A stretch of DNA of 64,000 nucleotides from Micromonospora humi (GCF_900090105.1 NZ_FMDM01000011.1:62001-126000); one strand, 5' to 3'. Positions 1 through 8,117 are shown, counted from the first letter of the stretch. The notes: a model not told the origin generated them from the letters alone. Program-made: numbers and translations.

Positions 1-853
1 CGCCCCGCCGGGCGGCCAGGAAGGCCCGGTAGCGGCGGGCCGGGCCGGCTGCGGCGGCGAGACAGGCGTGCCGGTCCGGGCCGAGCACCGCGGTCAGGGC
101 GGCGTCGAGGCGGTCCAGGTCCCGGCCGTCGGCGACCACCACCACGGCGCCCCGGCCGCCGGCCACGGTCGCGGCCACCGCGTCGGCGTACCGGTCGGCC
201 CAGTCCTCCCCCGGCAGCGCGGACCACACCGCGCGCGGCGTGCGGCCGTCGGCGAGCGCGCGCAGCAGCGCCGGCCCGGCCGGATAGTCCCGCCAGCCGC
301 GCGGGTCGATCGGGACGCCGGTCGCGGGCAGCGGGTCGGCGCCGTCAGCCCGCGTCCCACCGTCGGCCCGGGCGGCACCGTCGGCCCGGGCGGCGGCGGT
401 CGGGGCGACGGTCGGCGCCGCGCCCGCCTCGGGGACCGGACCGGCGGCCTCGGCCGGGACGTCGGCGGCGGTGACGGACTTCTCGGCGCGGGCGTGCCGC
501 GGCGGCACGGCCAGCCGCAACACGTCGGCCAGGCTGCCGGCGTACCGGTCGGCGACGGCCCGGGCCAGCCGGGCCACCTCCGGCGAGAGCACCGGCACCG
601 GGGAGACGACCTTCTCCAGGTACGCCAGCTTCGGGTGGTCGGACTCGTCGACGCGCTCCAGCAACCAGCCGTCGACGAGTTGCCCGGCGAAGCGAACCTT
701 CACCCGCACCCCGGGCCGCGCGTCGGCGTCCAGCGTCTCGGGGACCAGGTAGTCGAACGGGCGGTCGAGGTGCGGCAGCGGCACGTCGACGCAGACGCGA
801 GCGACCGGCGACCCCTCGGCGGGTCGCCGGTCGCGGCGCGTGGCGGTGGTCAG
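1..853 (-). CDS. priA: primosomal protein N' PriA, N-terminal part (cut by window edge)
   Basis: About 284 residues of PriA, which recognises stalled or repaired replication forks and reloads the replisome. The opening block VARVCVDVPLPHLDRPFDYL is the hallmark of the PriA 3'-DNA-binding domain. It is followed by a Gly/Ala/Thr-rich linker (residues about 120-170) and the beginning of the helicase-like region; the motor motifs lie beyond base 1. It follows metK at the end of the pyr-to-priA gene convoy. The start is unclear: there is no ATG or GTG in frame before the conserved block. A CTG at 851-853 overlaps the metK stop as CTGA and is taken here as the start. The first in-frame GTG falls inside the conserved block. 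Identity is secure, the exact start is not. Confidence 0.85.
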   Translation of the reverse strand, partial: MTTATRRDRRPAEGSPVARVCVDVPLPHLDRPFDYLVPETLDADARPGVRVKVRFAGQLVDGWLLERVDESDHPKLAYLEKVVSPVPVLSPEVARLARAVADRYAGSLADVLRLAVPPRHARAEKSVTAADVPAEAAGPVPEAGAAPTVAPTAAARADGAARADGGTRADGADPLPATGVPIDPRGWRDYPAGPALLRALADGRTPRAVWSALPGEDWADRYADAVAATVAGGRGAVVVVADGRDLDRLDAALTAVLGPDRHACLAAAAGPARRYRAFLAARRG

Positions 854-2040
854 GCTCCCGCGGCCGACTTGAGGTCGGCGGCCCGGTCGGTGCCCTCCCA
901 GGTCAGGTCCGGCAGCTCGCGGCCGAAGTGGCCGTACGCGGCGGTCTGCCGGTAGATCGGGCGCAGCAGGTTGAGGTCCCGGATGATGGCGGCCGGGCGC
1001 AGGTCGAACACCTCGGCGACGGCCTTCTCGATCGAGGCCACCGGCACCGTCTCGGTGCCGAAGGTCTCGATGAACAGGCTCACCGGGTGCGCCTTGCCGA
1101 TCGCGTACGCGACCTGCGCCTCGCACCGCTCGGCCAGCCCGGCCGCGACCACGTTCTTGGCCACCCAGCGCATCGCGTACGCCGCCGACCGGTCGACCTT
1201 CGACGGGTCCTTGCCGGAGAACGCGCCACCGCCGTGCCGGGCGTAGCCGCCGTAGGTGTCCACGATGATCTTCCGACCGGTCAGCCCGGCGTCGCCCATC
1301 GGGCCGCCGATCTCGAACCGCCCGGTCGGGTTCACCAGCAACCGGTAGCCCTCGGTCTCCAGCCCGAGACCCTCCAGCTCCGGCGTGATCACGTGCTCCC
1401 GCACGTCCGGCGTCAGCAGCGACTCCAGCGAGATGTCCGCGGCGTGCTGGCTGGACACCACCACGGTGTTCAGCCGCACCGGGCGCAGCCCGTCGTACTC
1501 GATGGTGACCTGGGTCTTGCCGTCCGGCCGCAGGTAGGGGATGGTGCCGTCCTTGCGCACCTGCGACAGCCGGCGGGCCAACCGGTGCGCCAACGCGATC
1601 GGCAGCGGCATCAGTTCGGGCGTCTCGGAGCACGCGAAGCCGAACATCATGCCCTGGTCGCCCGCACCCTGCGCGTCCAACGCGCTCTCCGACCCACCGG
1701 TCCGCAGCTCGAAGGCGTTGTCGACGCCCTGCGCGATGTCCGGCGACTGCGCGCCGATGGACACGCTCACCCCGCAGGAGGCGCCGTCGAAGCCCTTCTT
1801 CGACGAGTCGTAGCCGATGCCGAGGATGGTCTCCCGCACGAGGGTCGGGATGTCGGCGTACGCCTTCGTGGTCACCTCACCGGCCACGTGCACCTGCCCG
1901 GTGGTGATCAACGTCTCCACCGCGACCCGGCTGTGCGGGTCCTGGTCGAGCAGCGCGTCGAGAATGCCGTCGCTGATCTGGTCGGCGATCTTGTCCGGGT
2001 GGCCCTCCGTGACCGATTCGGACGTGAAGAGACGTGTCAC
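850..2040 (-). CDS. metK: S-adenosylmethionine synthetase
   Basis: Joins ATP and methionine to make S-adenosylmethionine, releasing phosphate and pyrophosphate; cytoplasmic. It is 396 residues, the normal size. The sequence begins TRLFTSESVTEGHPDKIADQ, the family opening with the catalytic HPDK. It carries the signature GAGDQGMMFG (about residue 120) and the phosphate-binding GGGAFSGKDPSKVDRSAAY (about 260). A GTG at 2038-2040 is chosen as start because AGGAG lies four to five bases upstream and the conserved protein begins there; an ATG further upstream would add non-conserved residues. It sits 97 bases after coaBC and just before priA. I looked for a SAM riboswitch in the gap and saw no convincing one. 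Confidence 0.97.
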   Translation of the reverse strand: MTRLFTSESVTEGHPDKIADQISDGILDALLDQDPHSRVAVETLITTGQVHVAGEVTTKAYADIPTLVRETILGIGYDSSKKGFDGASCGVSVSIGAQSPDIAQGVDNAFELRTGGSESALDAQGAGDQGMMFGFACSETPELMPLPIALAHRLARRLSQVRKDGTIPYLRPDGKTQVTIEYDGLRPVRLNTVVVSSQHAADISLESLLTPDVREHVITPELEGLGLETEGYRLLVNPTGRFEIGGPMGDAGLTGRKIIVDTYGGYARHGGGAFSGKDPSKVDRSAAYAMRWVAKNVVAAGLAERCEAQVAYAIGKAHPVSLFIETFGTETVPVASIEKAVAEVFDLRPAAIIRDLNLLRPIYRQTAAYGHFGRELPDLTWEGTDRAADLKSAAGA

Positions 2041-2137
2041 GGCACTCCTAAGCATGTGAAGACTTCTAAAGGTCGCTCGGCGGCAGTTTAGTCGTCCCCG
2101 TCGCGCCGTGGCCCCGGGAACGCGAGTCGACCAACCG

Positions 2138-3346
2138 TCAGGACGGCGGGTCCAGCCGGGCGACCACGAGGTCCCAGACGGCGTCGGCCAGGACCTCCTT
2201 GGGCTGTTCGGGGAACCGGTGCACGGCGCCGTCGGCACCGATCACGGTGGCCGCGTTGGTCTCCGCGCCGAAGACCTTGTCGACGCCGACCTCGTTGACC
2301 ACGATCAGGTCGGCGCGCTTGCGGGCCAGCTTGGCCCGGCCGTTGCGCTCCGCGTCGTCGGTCTCCGCGGCGAACACCACCAGCACCTGCCCGGGCCGGC
2401 GTCGCCGACCCAACTCGGCGGCGATGTCCGGGTTGGTGACCAGCTCGATGGTCGGCGCGCTGCCGTCCTCCGACTTCTTGATCTTCCCGGTGGCGTAGTC
2501 GGCCGGGCGGAAGTCGGCGGGCGCGGCGGCCATCACCACGGCGTCGGCGACGTCGGCGGCCGCCAGCGTCGCGGTGCGCAACTCCGCCGTGGTGCCCACC
2601 CGGACCAGGTCCACCCCGGCCGGGTCGGCGAGCGCCACGTTGGCCGAGACGAGTGTCACCCGCGCGCCCCGCGCCACGGCGGCGCGGGCGAACGCGTACC
2701 CCTGCTTGCCGGACGACCGGTTGCCCAGGAACCGGACCGGGTCGAGCGGCTCGCGGGTGCCGCCGGCGGTGACCACCACGTGCCGGCCGGCCAGGTCGGC
2801 CGGGGCGGCGACGCCGCGGGCCAGCGCCCGCCGGGCGACCGCGAAGATCTCCGCCGGGTCGGGCAGCCGGCCCTTGCCGGAATCCTGCCCGGTGAGCCGG
2901 CCGACCGCCGGCTCGACGACCCGGACGCCCCGGGACCGCAAGGTGGCCACGTTGGCGACGGTGGCCGGGTGCTCCCACATCTCGGTGTGCATGGCCGGCG
3001 CCAGCACCACCGGGCAACGCGCGGTCAGCAACGTGTTGGTGAGCAGGTCGTCGGCGAGGCCGTGGGCGGCCTTGGCGAGCAGGTCGGCGGTGGCCGGCGC
3101 GACCACGACCAGGTCGGCGTGCTGCCCGAGCCGCACGTGCGGCACCTCGTGCACGTCGGACCAGACGTCGTCGGCCACCGGCTGGCCGGAGAGCGCCGCC
3201 CAGGTCGGCGCGCCGACGAAGCGGAGCGCCGAGGCGGTCGGCACGACCCGGACCCGGTGACCCGACTCGGTGAGAAGCCGGAGCAGCTCACACGCCTTGT
3301 AGGCGGCGATGCCGCCGCCGACCCCGAGGACGATCTCGGCGGGCAT
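2138..3346 (-). CDS. coaBC: bifunctional phosphopantothenoylcysteine decarboxylase / phosphopantothenate-cysteine ligase
   Basis: Catalyses two consecutive steps of coenzyme A synthesis: ligation of cysteine to 4'-phosphopantothenate and FMN-dependent decarboxylation of the product. It is 402 residues. The N-terminal CoaC half opens with the flavin-binding stretch IVLGVGGGIAAYKA and contains PAMHTEMW, the actinobacterial version of the PXMNXXMW motif. The C-terminal CoaB half (from about residue 185) has the nucleotide-binding TAGGTREPLDPVRFLGNRSS and the ligase motif KIKK. ATG start at 3344-3346, 14 bases after the rpoZ stop, so probably co-transcribed with it, as in many actinobacteria. Confidence 0.97.
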   Translation of the reverse strand: MPAEIVLGVGGGIAAYKACELLRLLTESGHRVRVVPTASALRFVGAPTWAALSGQPVADDVWSDVHEVPHVRLGQHADLVVVAPATADLLAKAAHGLADDLLTNTLLTARCPVVLAPAMHTEMWEHPATVANVATLRSRGVRVVEPAVGRLTGQDSGKGRLPDPAEIFAVARRALARGVAAPADLAGRHVVVTAGGTREPLDPVRFLGNRSSGKQGYAFARAAVARGARVTLVSANVALADPAGVDLVRVGTTAELRTATLAAADVADAVVMAAAPADFRPADYATGKIKKSEDGSAPTIELVTNPDIAAELGRRRRPGQVLVVFAAETDDAERNGRAKLARKRADLIVVNEVGVDKVFGAETNAATVIGADGAVHRFPEQPKEVLADAVWDLVVARLDPPS

Positions 3347-3360
3347 CGACGCGGGCGCGG

Positions 3361-3627
3361 TTACGGCTGGTCGGTCGGCTCGGCGGTGAGCAGGCCTGAG
3401 TTGATCTCGCGCATGGCGATGGAGAGCGGCTTCTCCTGCGGGGTGGTCTCCACCAGCGGGCCGACGTACTCCAGGAGGCCCTCGCCGAGCTGGCTGTAGT
3501 AGGCGTTGACCTGACGGGCACGCTTGGCGGCGAAGATCACCAGCGCGTACTTCGAGGTGGTCTTCTCGAGCAGCTCGTCGATCGGCGGGTTGGTGATGCC
3601 CTCGGGGTTGGTGGCGATGGATCCCAC
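3361..3627 (-). CDS. rpoZ: RNA polymerase omega subunit
   Basis: Small subunit that clamps the beta' subunit and helps RNA polymerase assembly. It is 88 residues from the chosen GTG at 3625-3627. The protein starts GSIATNPEGITNPPIDELL and contains the conserved TSKYALVIFAAKRARQVNAY, then an actinobacterial C-terminal tail. An upstream GTG in the same frame (start at 3660) would add eleven residues not normally seen. The chosen start has AGAGG nine bases upstream. Neighbours are the guanylate-kinase-like gene and coaBC, the classic order. Confidence 0.95.
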   Translation of the reverse strand: MGSIATNPEGITNPPIDELLEKTTSKYALVIFAAKRARQVNAYYSQLGEGLLEYVGPLVETTPQEKPLSIAMREINSGLLTAEPTDQP

Positions 3628-3679
3628 GAAATTTGACCTCTGCGTCTCGTGCGCCGCCACGCGGGCGGTCGGTGGCCGC

Positions 3680-4213
3680 TCAACCGCTCGCGGGCGGTCG
3701 GGCCGGAGCCAGGACTGACGAACCGACCAATCCTACCAGTTCCGCCACGGCACGCTCGGTCCGGTCGTGCGTGACGGCGTGGGCGAACGCGTCCGCGACC
3801 GCCGGGGCGGCCCGGTACGCCGGCGGCACGAGCAGCACCAGGCGGGCCTGCGGCGCGGCGGCCCGCACGGTGAGCGCGCCGGCGAGGTCCAGCGGCAGCA
3901 GCACCGGCCGCCCCTCGGCGAGGCGGGACCACACGTCCGCGCGGGGCACCCCCCGGCGGTACGGCCCGATCCGGCACCACTCCAGCAGCCCGCCCGAGGC
4001 GATCAGCCGGTCGAAGGCGGCCGGGTCGAGGAAGAGCCGGTCCACGCCGTGGCGCTCGCCCGGGCGCGGCGGTCGGGTGGTGGCGACCACCGGCACCCAC
4101 ACCGACGCGAGACGCGCCCGGACCTGCTCGACGACACTGCCCCGGCCGGCCCCCGAAGGGCCGGACAGGACAGTGAGCCGAGCCGCCGAGCGCGCCTCGT
4201 CATCCGTGCTCAC
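3680..4213 (-). CDS. degenerate guanylate-kinase-like protein
   Basis: It occupies the place of gmk between mihF and rpoZ and is clearly of that family: TTRPPRPGER (GMP-binding), GLLEW, and RPVLLPLDLAGA. However it departs from a working guanylate kinase. At residues 18-26 the P-loop reads GPSGAGRGS, with Arg24 where the ATP-binding Lys belongs. The Tyr of the GVDYHF motif is Arg (GVDRLF), and YGTPR reads RGVPR. The roughly 30-residue lid carrying RGTE and its arginines is missing between LVLLVPPAYR and the C-terminal ERAVAELVGL. Length is 177 instead of about 200. GTG start 24 bases after mihF. Either a catalytically weakened enzyme or a non-catalytic relative; an active gmk would then be needed elsewhere in the genome. 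Confidence 0.8.
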   Translation of the reverse strand: MSTDDEARSAARLTVLSGPSGAGRGSVVEQVRARLASVWVPVVATTRPPRPGERHGVDRLFLDPAAFDRLIASGGLLEWCRIGPYRRGVPRADVWSRLAEGRPVLLPLDLAGALTVRAAAPQARLVLLVPPAYRAAPAVADAFAHAVTHDRTERAVAELVGLVGSSVLAPARPPASG

Positions 4214-4238
4214 CGCTTGTTTCTACACGGTGGGCCGT

Positions 4239-4556
4239 TCAGTTGGCGGCGAACTCACCGAGCAGCGCCTTGCGCTGCTGCTCGCCGAGGCCACGCAGGC
4301 GACGGCTGTCCGCGATCTTGAGCTTCTCCATGATCTGGGTGGCCCGGATCTTGCCGATGCCCGGCATCGCCTGGAGCACTGCCGAAACCTTCAGCTTGCC
4401 CACGACGTCGTCGGACTCGGCCCGCTCAAGGACGGTGGCGAGGGTGGTCTTGCCCTGCTTGAGCTGCTCCTTCAGCTCAGCGCGGGCCTTGCGGATCTCC
4501 GCAGCCTTCTCCAGCGCGGCAGCGCGCTGCTCGGGGGTCAGTGACGGGAGCGGCAC
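4239..4556 (-). CDS. mihF: integration host factor, actinobacterial type
   Basis: Actinobacterial nucleoid-associated DNA-binding protein (mycobacterial IHF / streptomycete sIHF), unrelated to the two-subunit enterobacterial IHF. It is 105 residues, as expected. It has a long N-terminal helix with AALEKAAEIRKARAELKEQL and the DNA-binding helix-turn-helix with VSAVLQAMPGIGKIRATQIM. In streptomycetes the protein affects chromosome compaction and sporulation. GTG start with GAGGAG seven bases upstream. It is 177 bases downstream of pyrF and probably has its own promoter in that gap, though I could not pick a convincing -35/-10 pair there. Confidence 0.96.
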   Translation of the reverse strand: MPLPSLTPEQRAAALEKAAEIRKARAELKEQLKQGKTTLATVLERAESDDVVGKLKVSAVLQAMPGIGKIRATQIMEKLKIADSRRLRGLGEQQRKALLGEFAAN

Positions 4557-4733
4557 CAGTTCTCCTCAGGTCCCTAGTACGGCGGGCGGAGCCCCACCGC
4601 AGCTGTGAAACGTGGTGTCGCTGGCAACCAAAGGGGTCCGTGGTTCCCAGCGCGGGGAAAACTAGCGGTCGACGGAGCTTTCGGCAACGTGGACGCGCGA
4701 TGATCAACGTAAAGTGACCGAGCCGTCAGTCAG

Positions 4734-5570
4734 TCAGGCGGTGGCCAGGGCGGCCCGGCACTCCGCCAGCACCCGCTCGGTGGCGGCCCGCAGGGCGGCC
4801 GGTTCCGGCCCGGCGCCCAGCACCTCCCGGGAGTACGACGGCAGCACCGACGGCAGCGCGGCACCGAACACGGTACGGAGCCCGGCCGGGGTGCCGCCCT
4901 GTGCGCCCAGCCCCGGCGCGAGCAGCGGGCCGTTGACCGAGCCGAGGTCGTGGCCGGTCTCGCCGATCGTCGCGCCGACCACCAGACCGAAGCTGCCGAG
5001 CGGCTCCACACCCCGGTTGAGCTGGGAAATCTCGTCGATCACGGTCTGCGCCACGGTGCGACCGTCGGCCCCGACGGCACGCTGCACGGCGGCGCCCTCG
5101 GGGTTCGAGGTGAGGGCCAGGACGAAGACCCCGCCACCGTGCGCGGCGGCCGTTTCGATCATCGGCGCGAGTGAACCTACTCCCAGGTAGGGGCTCGCGG
5201 TGATCGCGTCGGCATACAGCGGACTGGATGGATCGAGGTACGCCGAGGCGTACGCGCGGACCGTCGAACCGATGTCCCCACGCTTGACGTCGAGGAGAAC
5301 GAGCGCGCCCGCATTTCGCAACTGTCGGATAGTTGACTCAAGCACGCCGACCCCGCGCGCGCCGAAGCGCTCGAAGAACGCCGACTGCGGCTTCACCACG
5401 GCGACCCGGTCACCGATCGCCTCCACCACCGTGCGGCAGAACCGCTCGAGCCCGCCGACGTCGTCGGGCAGCCCCCAGTCGGCCAGCAGGCCCGGATGCG
5501 GGTCGATCCCCACGCAGAGCGGTCCCCGCCCCGCCACCGCCCGGTGCAGGCGTACCCCGAACGTCTCCAT
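4734..5570 (-). CDS. pyrF: orotidine 5'-phosphate decarboxylase
   Basis: Last enzyme of UMP synthesis: decarboxylates orotidine monophosphate. It is 278 residues, matching the long actinobacterial subfamily. The catalytic Lys/Asp network is seen in LVLLDVKRGDIGST (about residue 100), with LCVGIDPHPGLL near the N-terminus and a phosphate-binding APGLGAQGG near the end. The ATG at 5568-5570 is chosen because a GGAGGGA ribosome binding site lies just upstream and METFGVRLHR is the usual opening; a GTG 45 bases further up gives a non-conserved extension. It is separated from the other pyr genes by bioA. Confidence 0.96.
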   Translation of the reverse strand: METFGVRLHRAVAGRGPLCVGIDPHPGLLADWGLPDDVGGLERFCRTVVEAIGDRVAVVKPQSAFFERFGARGVGVLESTIRQLRNAGALVLLDVKRGDIGSTVRAYASAYLDPSSPLYADAITASPYLGVGSLAPMIETAAAHGGGVFVLALTSNPEGAAVQRAVGADGRTVAQTVIDEISQLNRGVEPLGSFGLVVGATIGETGHDLGSVNGPLLAPGLGAQGGTPAGLRTVFGAALPSVLPSYSREVLGAGPEPAALRAATERVLAECRAALATA

Positions 5571-5648
5571 CGGTCCCTCCCTCTCCCGGCGGCCCCGGCC
5601 GCCTCCGTGTCCCACGACGGGCCCTCCGTCGCCCCGCTGCGGCCGGAC

Positions 5649-6923
5649 TCAGCCGGCCTTCACCGCCGCCGCCACACCGGCCGCGATCCGGGCCACGTCC
5701 GCGGCGTCGGACACGTACGGCGGCATGGTGTAGACGAGGTCCCGGAACGGGCGCAGCCACACCCCCTCGGCCACCGCGGCGGCCGTGGCCCGCGGCAGGT
5801 CCACCTCGTGGTCCAGCTGCACCACGCCGATCGCGCCCAGCACCCGCACGTCGGCCACCCCGGGCACGCCGCGCAGCGGCGCCAGGCCGGCCCGCAGCCC
5901 CTCGGCGATCCCCGCCACCCGCCCGGCCCAGTCTCCGGCGCGCAGCAGGCCCAGCGAGGCGTTGGCGACCGCGCACGCCATCGGGTTGCCCATGAACGTC
6001 GGGCCGTGTGCCAGCACCCCGGCGGTGGAGATCGCGCCGGCCACCTCCGGGGTGCAGAGCGCCGCGGCCAGCGTCAGGTAGCCCCCGGTGAGCGCCTTGC
6101 CGACGCAGAGCACGTCCGGCGTGACGCCGGCGTGCTCGGCGGCGAACATCCGCCCGGTCCGGCCGAAGCCGGTGGCGATCTCGTCGAAGACCAGCAGGAT
6201 GCCGTGCGCCCGGGTCACCTCGCGCAGCACCCGCAGGTAGTGCGGGTGGTGGAACCGCATCCCGCCGGCGCCCTGCACCACCGGCTCGACGATCACCGCG
6301 GCCAGCTCGTCGGCGTGCCGCTCGACCGCGTCCACGAGCGCCGCCTCGTACGCCGGGTCCGGCGGGGCGTCGAAGCCGGCCGGCGGCAACGGCGCGAAGA
6401 CCTGCCGGGGCAGCACGTCGCCCCAGAGGTGGTGCATGCCGCCCTCCGGGTCGCAGACGCTCATCGGGTGGAACGTGTCGCCGTGGTAGCCGCCCCGCCA
6501 GGTGCCCAGGCGGCGCCGCTCCGGGCGCCCCACGGCGCGCTGGTGCTGCAGGCACATCTTCACCGCGACCTCGACGCTCACCGAGCCGGAGTCGGCCAGG
6601 AAGACGTGCTCCAGGCCGTCCGGGGCCAGCTCGACCAGGGTGGCGGCCAGGCGCGCGGCCGGCTCGTGGGTGAGCCCGCCGAACATCACGTGACTCATCC
6701 GGCCGAGCTGGTCGGTCACCGCGGCGTCCAGCACCGGGTGCCGGTAGCCGTGGATGGCCGCCCACCACGACGACATGCCGTCGACCAGTTCCCGACCGTC
6801 CGCCAACCGCAGCCGTACCCCGGCAGCGCTGTCGACCACGAGCGGCGCGCTGCCCGACGGCATCGCCGCGTAGGGATGCCAGACGTGCCGGCGGTCCACC
6901 GCGAGGATCTCCTCGGGCGTCAC
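5649..6923 (-). CDS. bioA: adenosylmethionine-8-amino-7-oxononanoate aminotransferase
   Basis: Biotin synthesis enzyme that uses S-adenosylmethionine as amino donor to convert 8-amino-7-oxononanoate to 7,8-diaminononanoate, with pyridoxal phosphate. It is 424 residues. The BioA-specific WHPYAAM appears near residue 15, SSWWAAIHGY near 52, the Asp of the PLP site in LLVFDEIATGFGRTG, and the PLP lysine in CVGKALTGGYLT. GTG start with GGAGGAACC upstream. No other bio gene lies in the window. It is embedded between pyrD and pyrF and flanked upstream by an inverted repeat. Confidence 0.95.
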   Translation of the reverse strand: MTPEEILAVDRRHVWHPYAAMPSGSAPLVVDSAAGVRLRLADGRELVDGMSSWWAAIHGYRHPVLDAAVTDQLGRMSHVMFGGLTHEPAARLAATLVELAPDGLEHVFLADSGSVSVEVAVKMCLQHQRAVGRPERRRLGTWRGGYHGDTFHPMSVCDPEGGMHHLWGDVLPRQVFAPLPPAGFDAPPDPAYEAALVDAVERHADELAAVIVEPVVQGAGGMRFHHPHYLRVLREVTRAHGILLVFDEIATGFGRTGRMFAAEHAGVTPDVLCVGKALTGGYLTLAAALCTPEVAGAISTAGVLAHGPTFMGNPMACAVANASLGLLRAGDWAGRVAGIAEGLRAGLAPLRGVPGVADVRVLGAIGVVQLDHEVDLPRATAAAVAEGVWLRPFRDLVYTMPPYVSDAADVARIAAGVAAAVKAG

Positions 6924-6944
6924 GGTTCCTCCTTCATCCCTCCC

Positions 6945-7019
6945 CCGCGATCGTGCGGTCTCGGCCCGCCGTCCGACCGGTTCGGGCGGTGTGCCGGGGC
7001 GGCAGCTGCACGATCGCGG
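6945..7019. repeat. intergenic inverted repeat between bioA and pyrD
   Basis: Twelve-base perfect arms CCGCGATCGTGC (6945-6956) and GCACGATCGCGG (7008-7019) around a 51-base GC-rich loop. It fills nearly the whole gap between the pyrD stop and the bioA start. The arms resemble those of the repeat at 41782-41852. It may act as a weak terminator or RNA-processing hairpin; no T-tract follows. Confidence 0.6.
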
Positions 7020-7022
7020 AGG

Positions 7023-8042
7023 TCAGGGAGTGGTGCGGGTGCGGGTGGTGATGGCGCGGGTCAGGGCGGGGCCGCGGTAGATGAAGCCGGTGTAGAGCTG
7101 CACCAGGGCGGCGCCGGCGTCGAACATCCGGGTCGCGTCGTCGGGGTCGAGGATGCCGCCCACGCCGATCACCGGCAGCCGTCCCCCAGTCTCCCGGTGC
7201 ACGAAGGCGACCAGTTCCCGGGAGCGGGCGGTCAGCGGGCGGCCGGACAGGCCGCCGGCCTCGGCGCCGCGCGCCCGGTCGGCCGGGGCGAGCCCGTCCC
7301 GGCCGAGCGTGGTGTTGGTGGCGATGACGCCCGCCGCGCCCCGGTCGAGGCAGACCTCCAGCAGCTCGGCCACGGCCGCCTCGGTGAGGTCCGGGGCGAT
7401 CTTCACCAGCACCGGCTTCTCCCCCACCAGCGCGGCGAGCAGCGCGTCCAGGTGCGCCCGGTCCTGAAGCGAGCGCAGGCCCGGGGTGTTCGGTGAGGAC
7501 ACGTTGACCGCGAAGTAGTCACCGTGCCCTCTGAGCGCCCGGTAGGAGGCCAGGTAGTCCTCGACCGCCTCGTCCAGCGGGGTCACCTTGGACTTGCCCA
7601 GCGAGATCCCCAGCGGCACGCCGAGCGGGCGGGGCAGCGCCGACAGCCGGGCCGCGAGGGCCTCGGCGCCGGCGTTGTTGAAGCCCATCCGGTTGACCAC
7701 TGCCTCGCTGTCGCGCAGCCGGAACAGCCGGGGCCGGTCGTTGCCCGGCTGGGCGTGCGCGGTGACGGTGCCGACCTCGACGAAGCCGAAGCCCAGCGCC
7801 GGCCAGGCCGGCAGCGCCACCCCGTTCTTGTCCATCCCGGCCGCCAGCCCGACCGGGTTCGGGAACCGCACCCCGAACACCCCACGCGGTGCCGCCCGGA
7901 AGTAGACGCGCCGCAGCGCCGCCAGCGCCCCCGGCCGCCGCGACAGCGCGGCGAGCCGCGCCAGCGTCCACTCGTGCGCCGTCTCCGCGTCCCCGCCTCC
8001 CCGCGCGAACAGCCGGGGCCGCACCACCCGCTCGAAGATCAC
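7023..8042 (-). CDS. pyrD: dihydroorotate dehydrogenase (quinone), class 2
   Basis: Oxidises dihydroorotate to orotate, passing electrons through FMN to membrane quinones. It is 339 residues with the N-terminal membrane-associated helix typical of class 2 (FERVVRPRLFARGGGDAETA). FMN-site stretches are NPVGLAAGMDKNG and GFVEVGTVT, and the catalytic-serine signature is NVSSPNTPGLRSLQ. VIGVGGILDPDDATRM binds the FMN phosphate. GTG at 8040-8042 is preferred because GGAGGG lies seven bases upstream; an earlier in-frame start would include non-conserved residues from the hairpin repeat region. Confidence 0.95.
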   Translation of the reverse strand: MIFERVVRPRLFARGGGDAETAHEWTLARLAALSRRPGALAALRRVYFRAAPRGVFGVRFPNPVGLAAGMDKNGVALPAWPALGFGFVEVGTVTAHAQPGNDRPRLFRLRDSEAVVNRMGFNNAGAEALAARLSALPRPLGVPLGISLGKSKVTPLDEAVEDYLASYRALRGHGDYFAVNVSSPNTPGLRSLQDRAHLDALLAALVGEKPVLVKIAPDLTEAAVAELLEVCLDRGAAGVIATNTTLGRDGLAPADRARGAEAGGLSGRPLTARSRELVAFVHRETGGRLPVIGVGGILDPDDATRMFDAGAALVQLYTGFIYRGPALTRAITTRTRTTP

Positions 8043-8062
8043 CGCGCGCCCTCCGGTCTGTT

Positions 8063-8117
8063 GATCATGAAGTTGGCGGCGGCGGAGGAGATCCACATCG
8101 CCGCCAACTTCATGATC
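8063..8117. repeat. 19-bp inverted repeat (strong hairpin) between pyrD and carB
   Basis: Perfect 19-base arms, GATCATGAAGTTGGCGGCG (8063-8081) and its reverse complement (8099-8117), with a 17-base loop. It lies in the 94-base gap between the carB stop and the pyrD start. I recall GATCATGAAGTTGGCGGC-type hairpins as dispersed intergenic repeats of Micromonosporaceae. It could also end or attenuate transcription after carB. Confidence 0.8.

Noticed and set aside
2041..2137. Possible SAM riboswitch upstream of metK
   Set aside because: The gap of 97 bases shows none of the conserved SAM-riboswitch core and metK seems to be read from upstream genes.
5496..7496. 666-codon plus-strand open frame opposite pyrF, bioA and pyrD
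   Set aside because: It spans three recognised minus-strand genes and their gaps, with no conserved motif; it is a GC-bias shadow.
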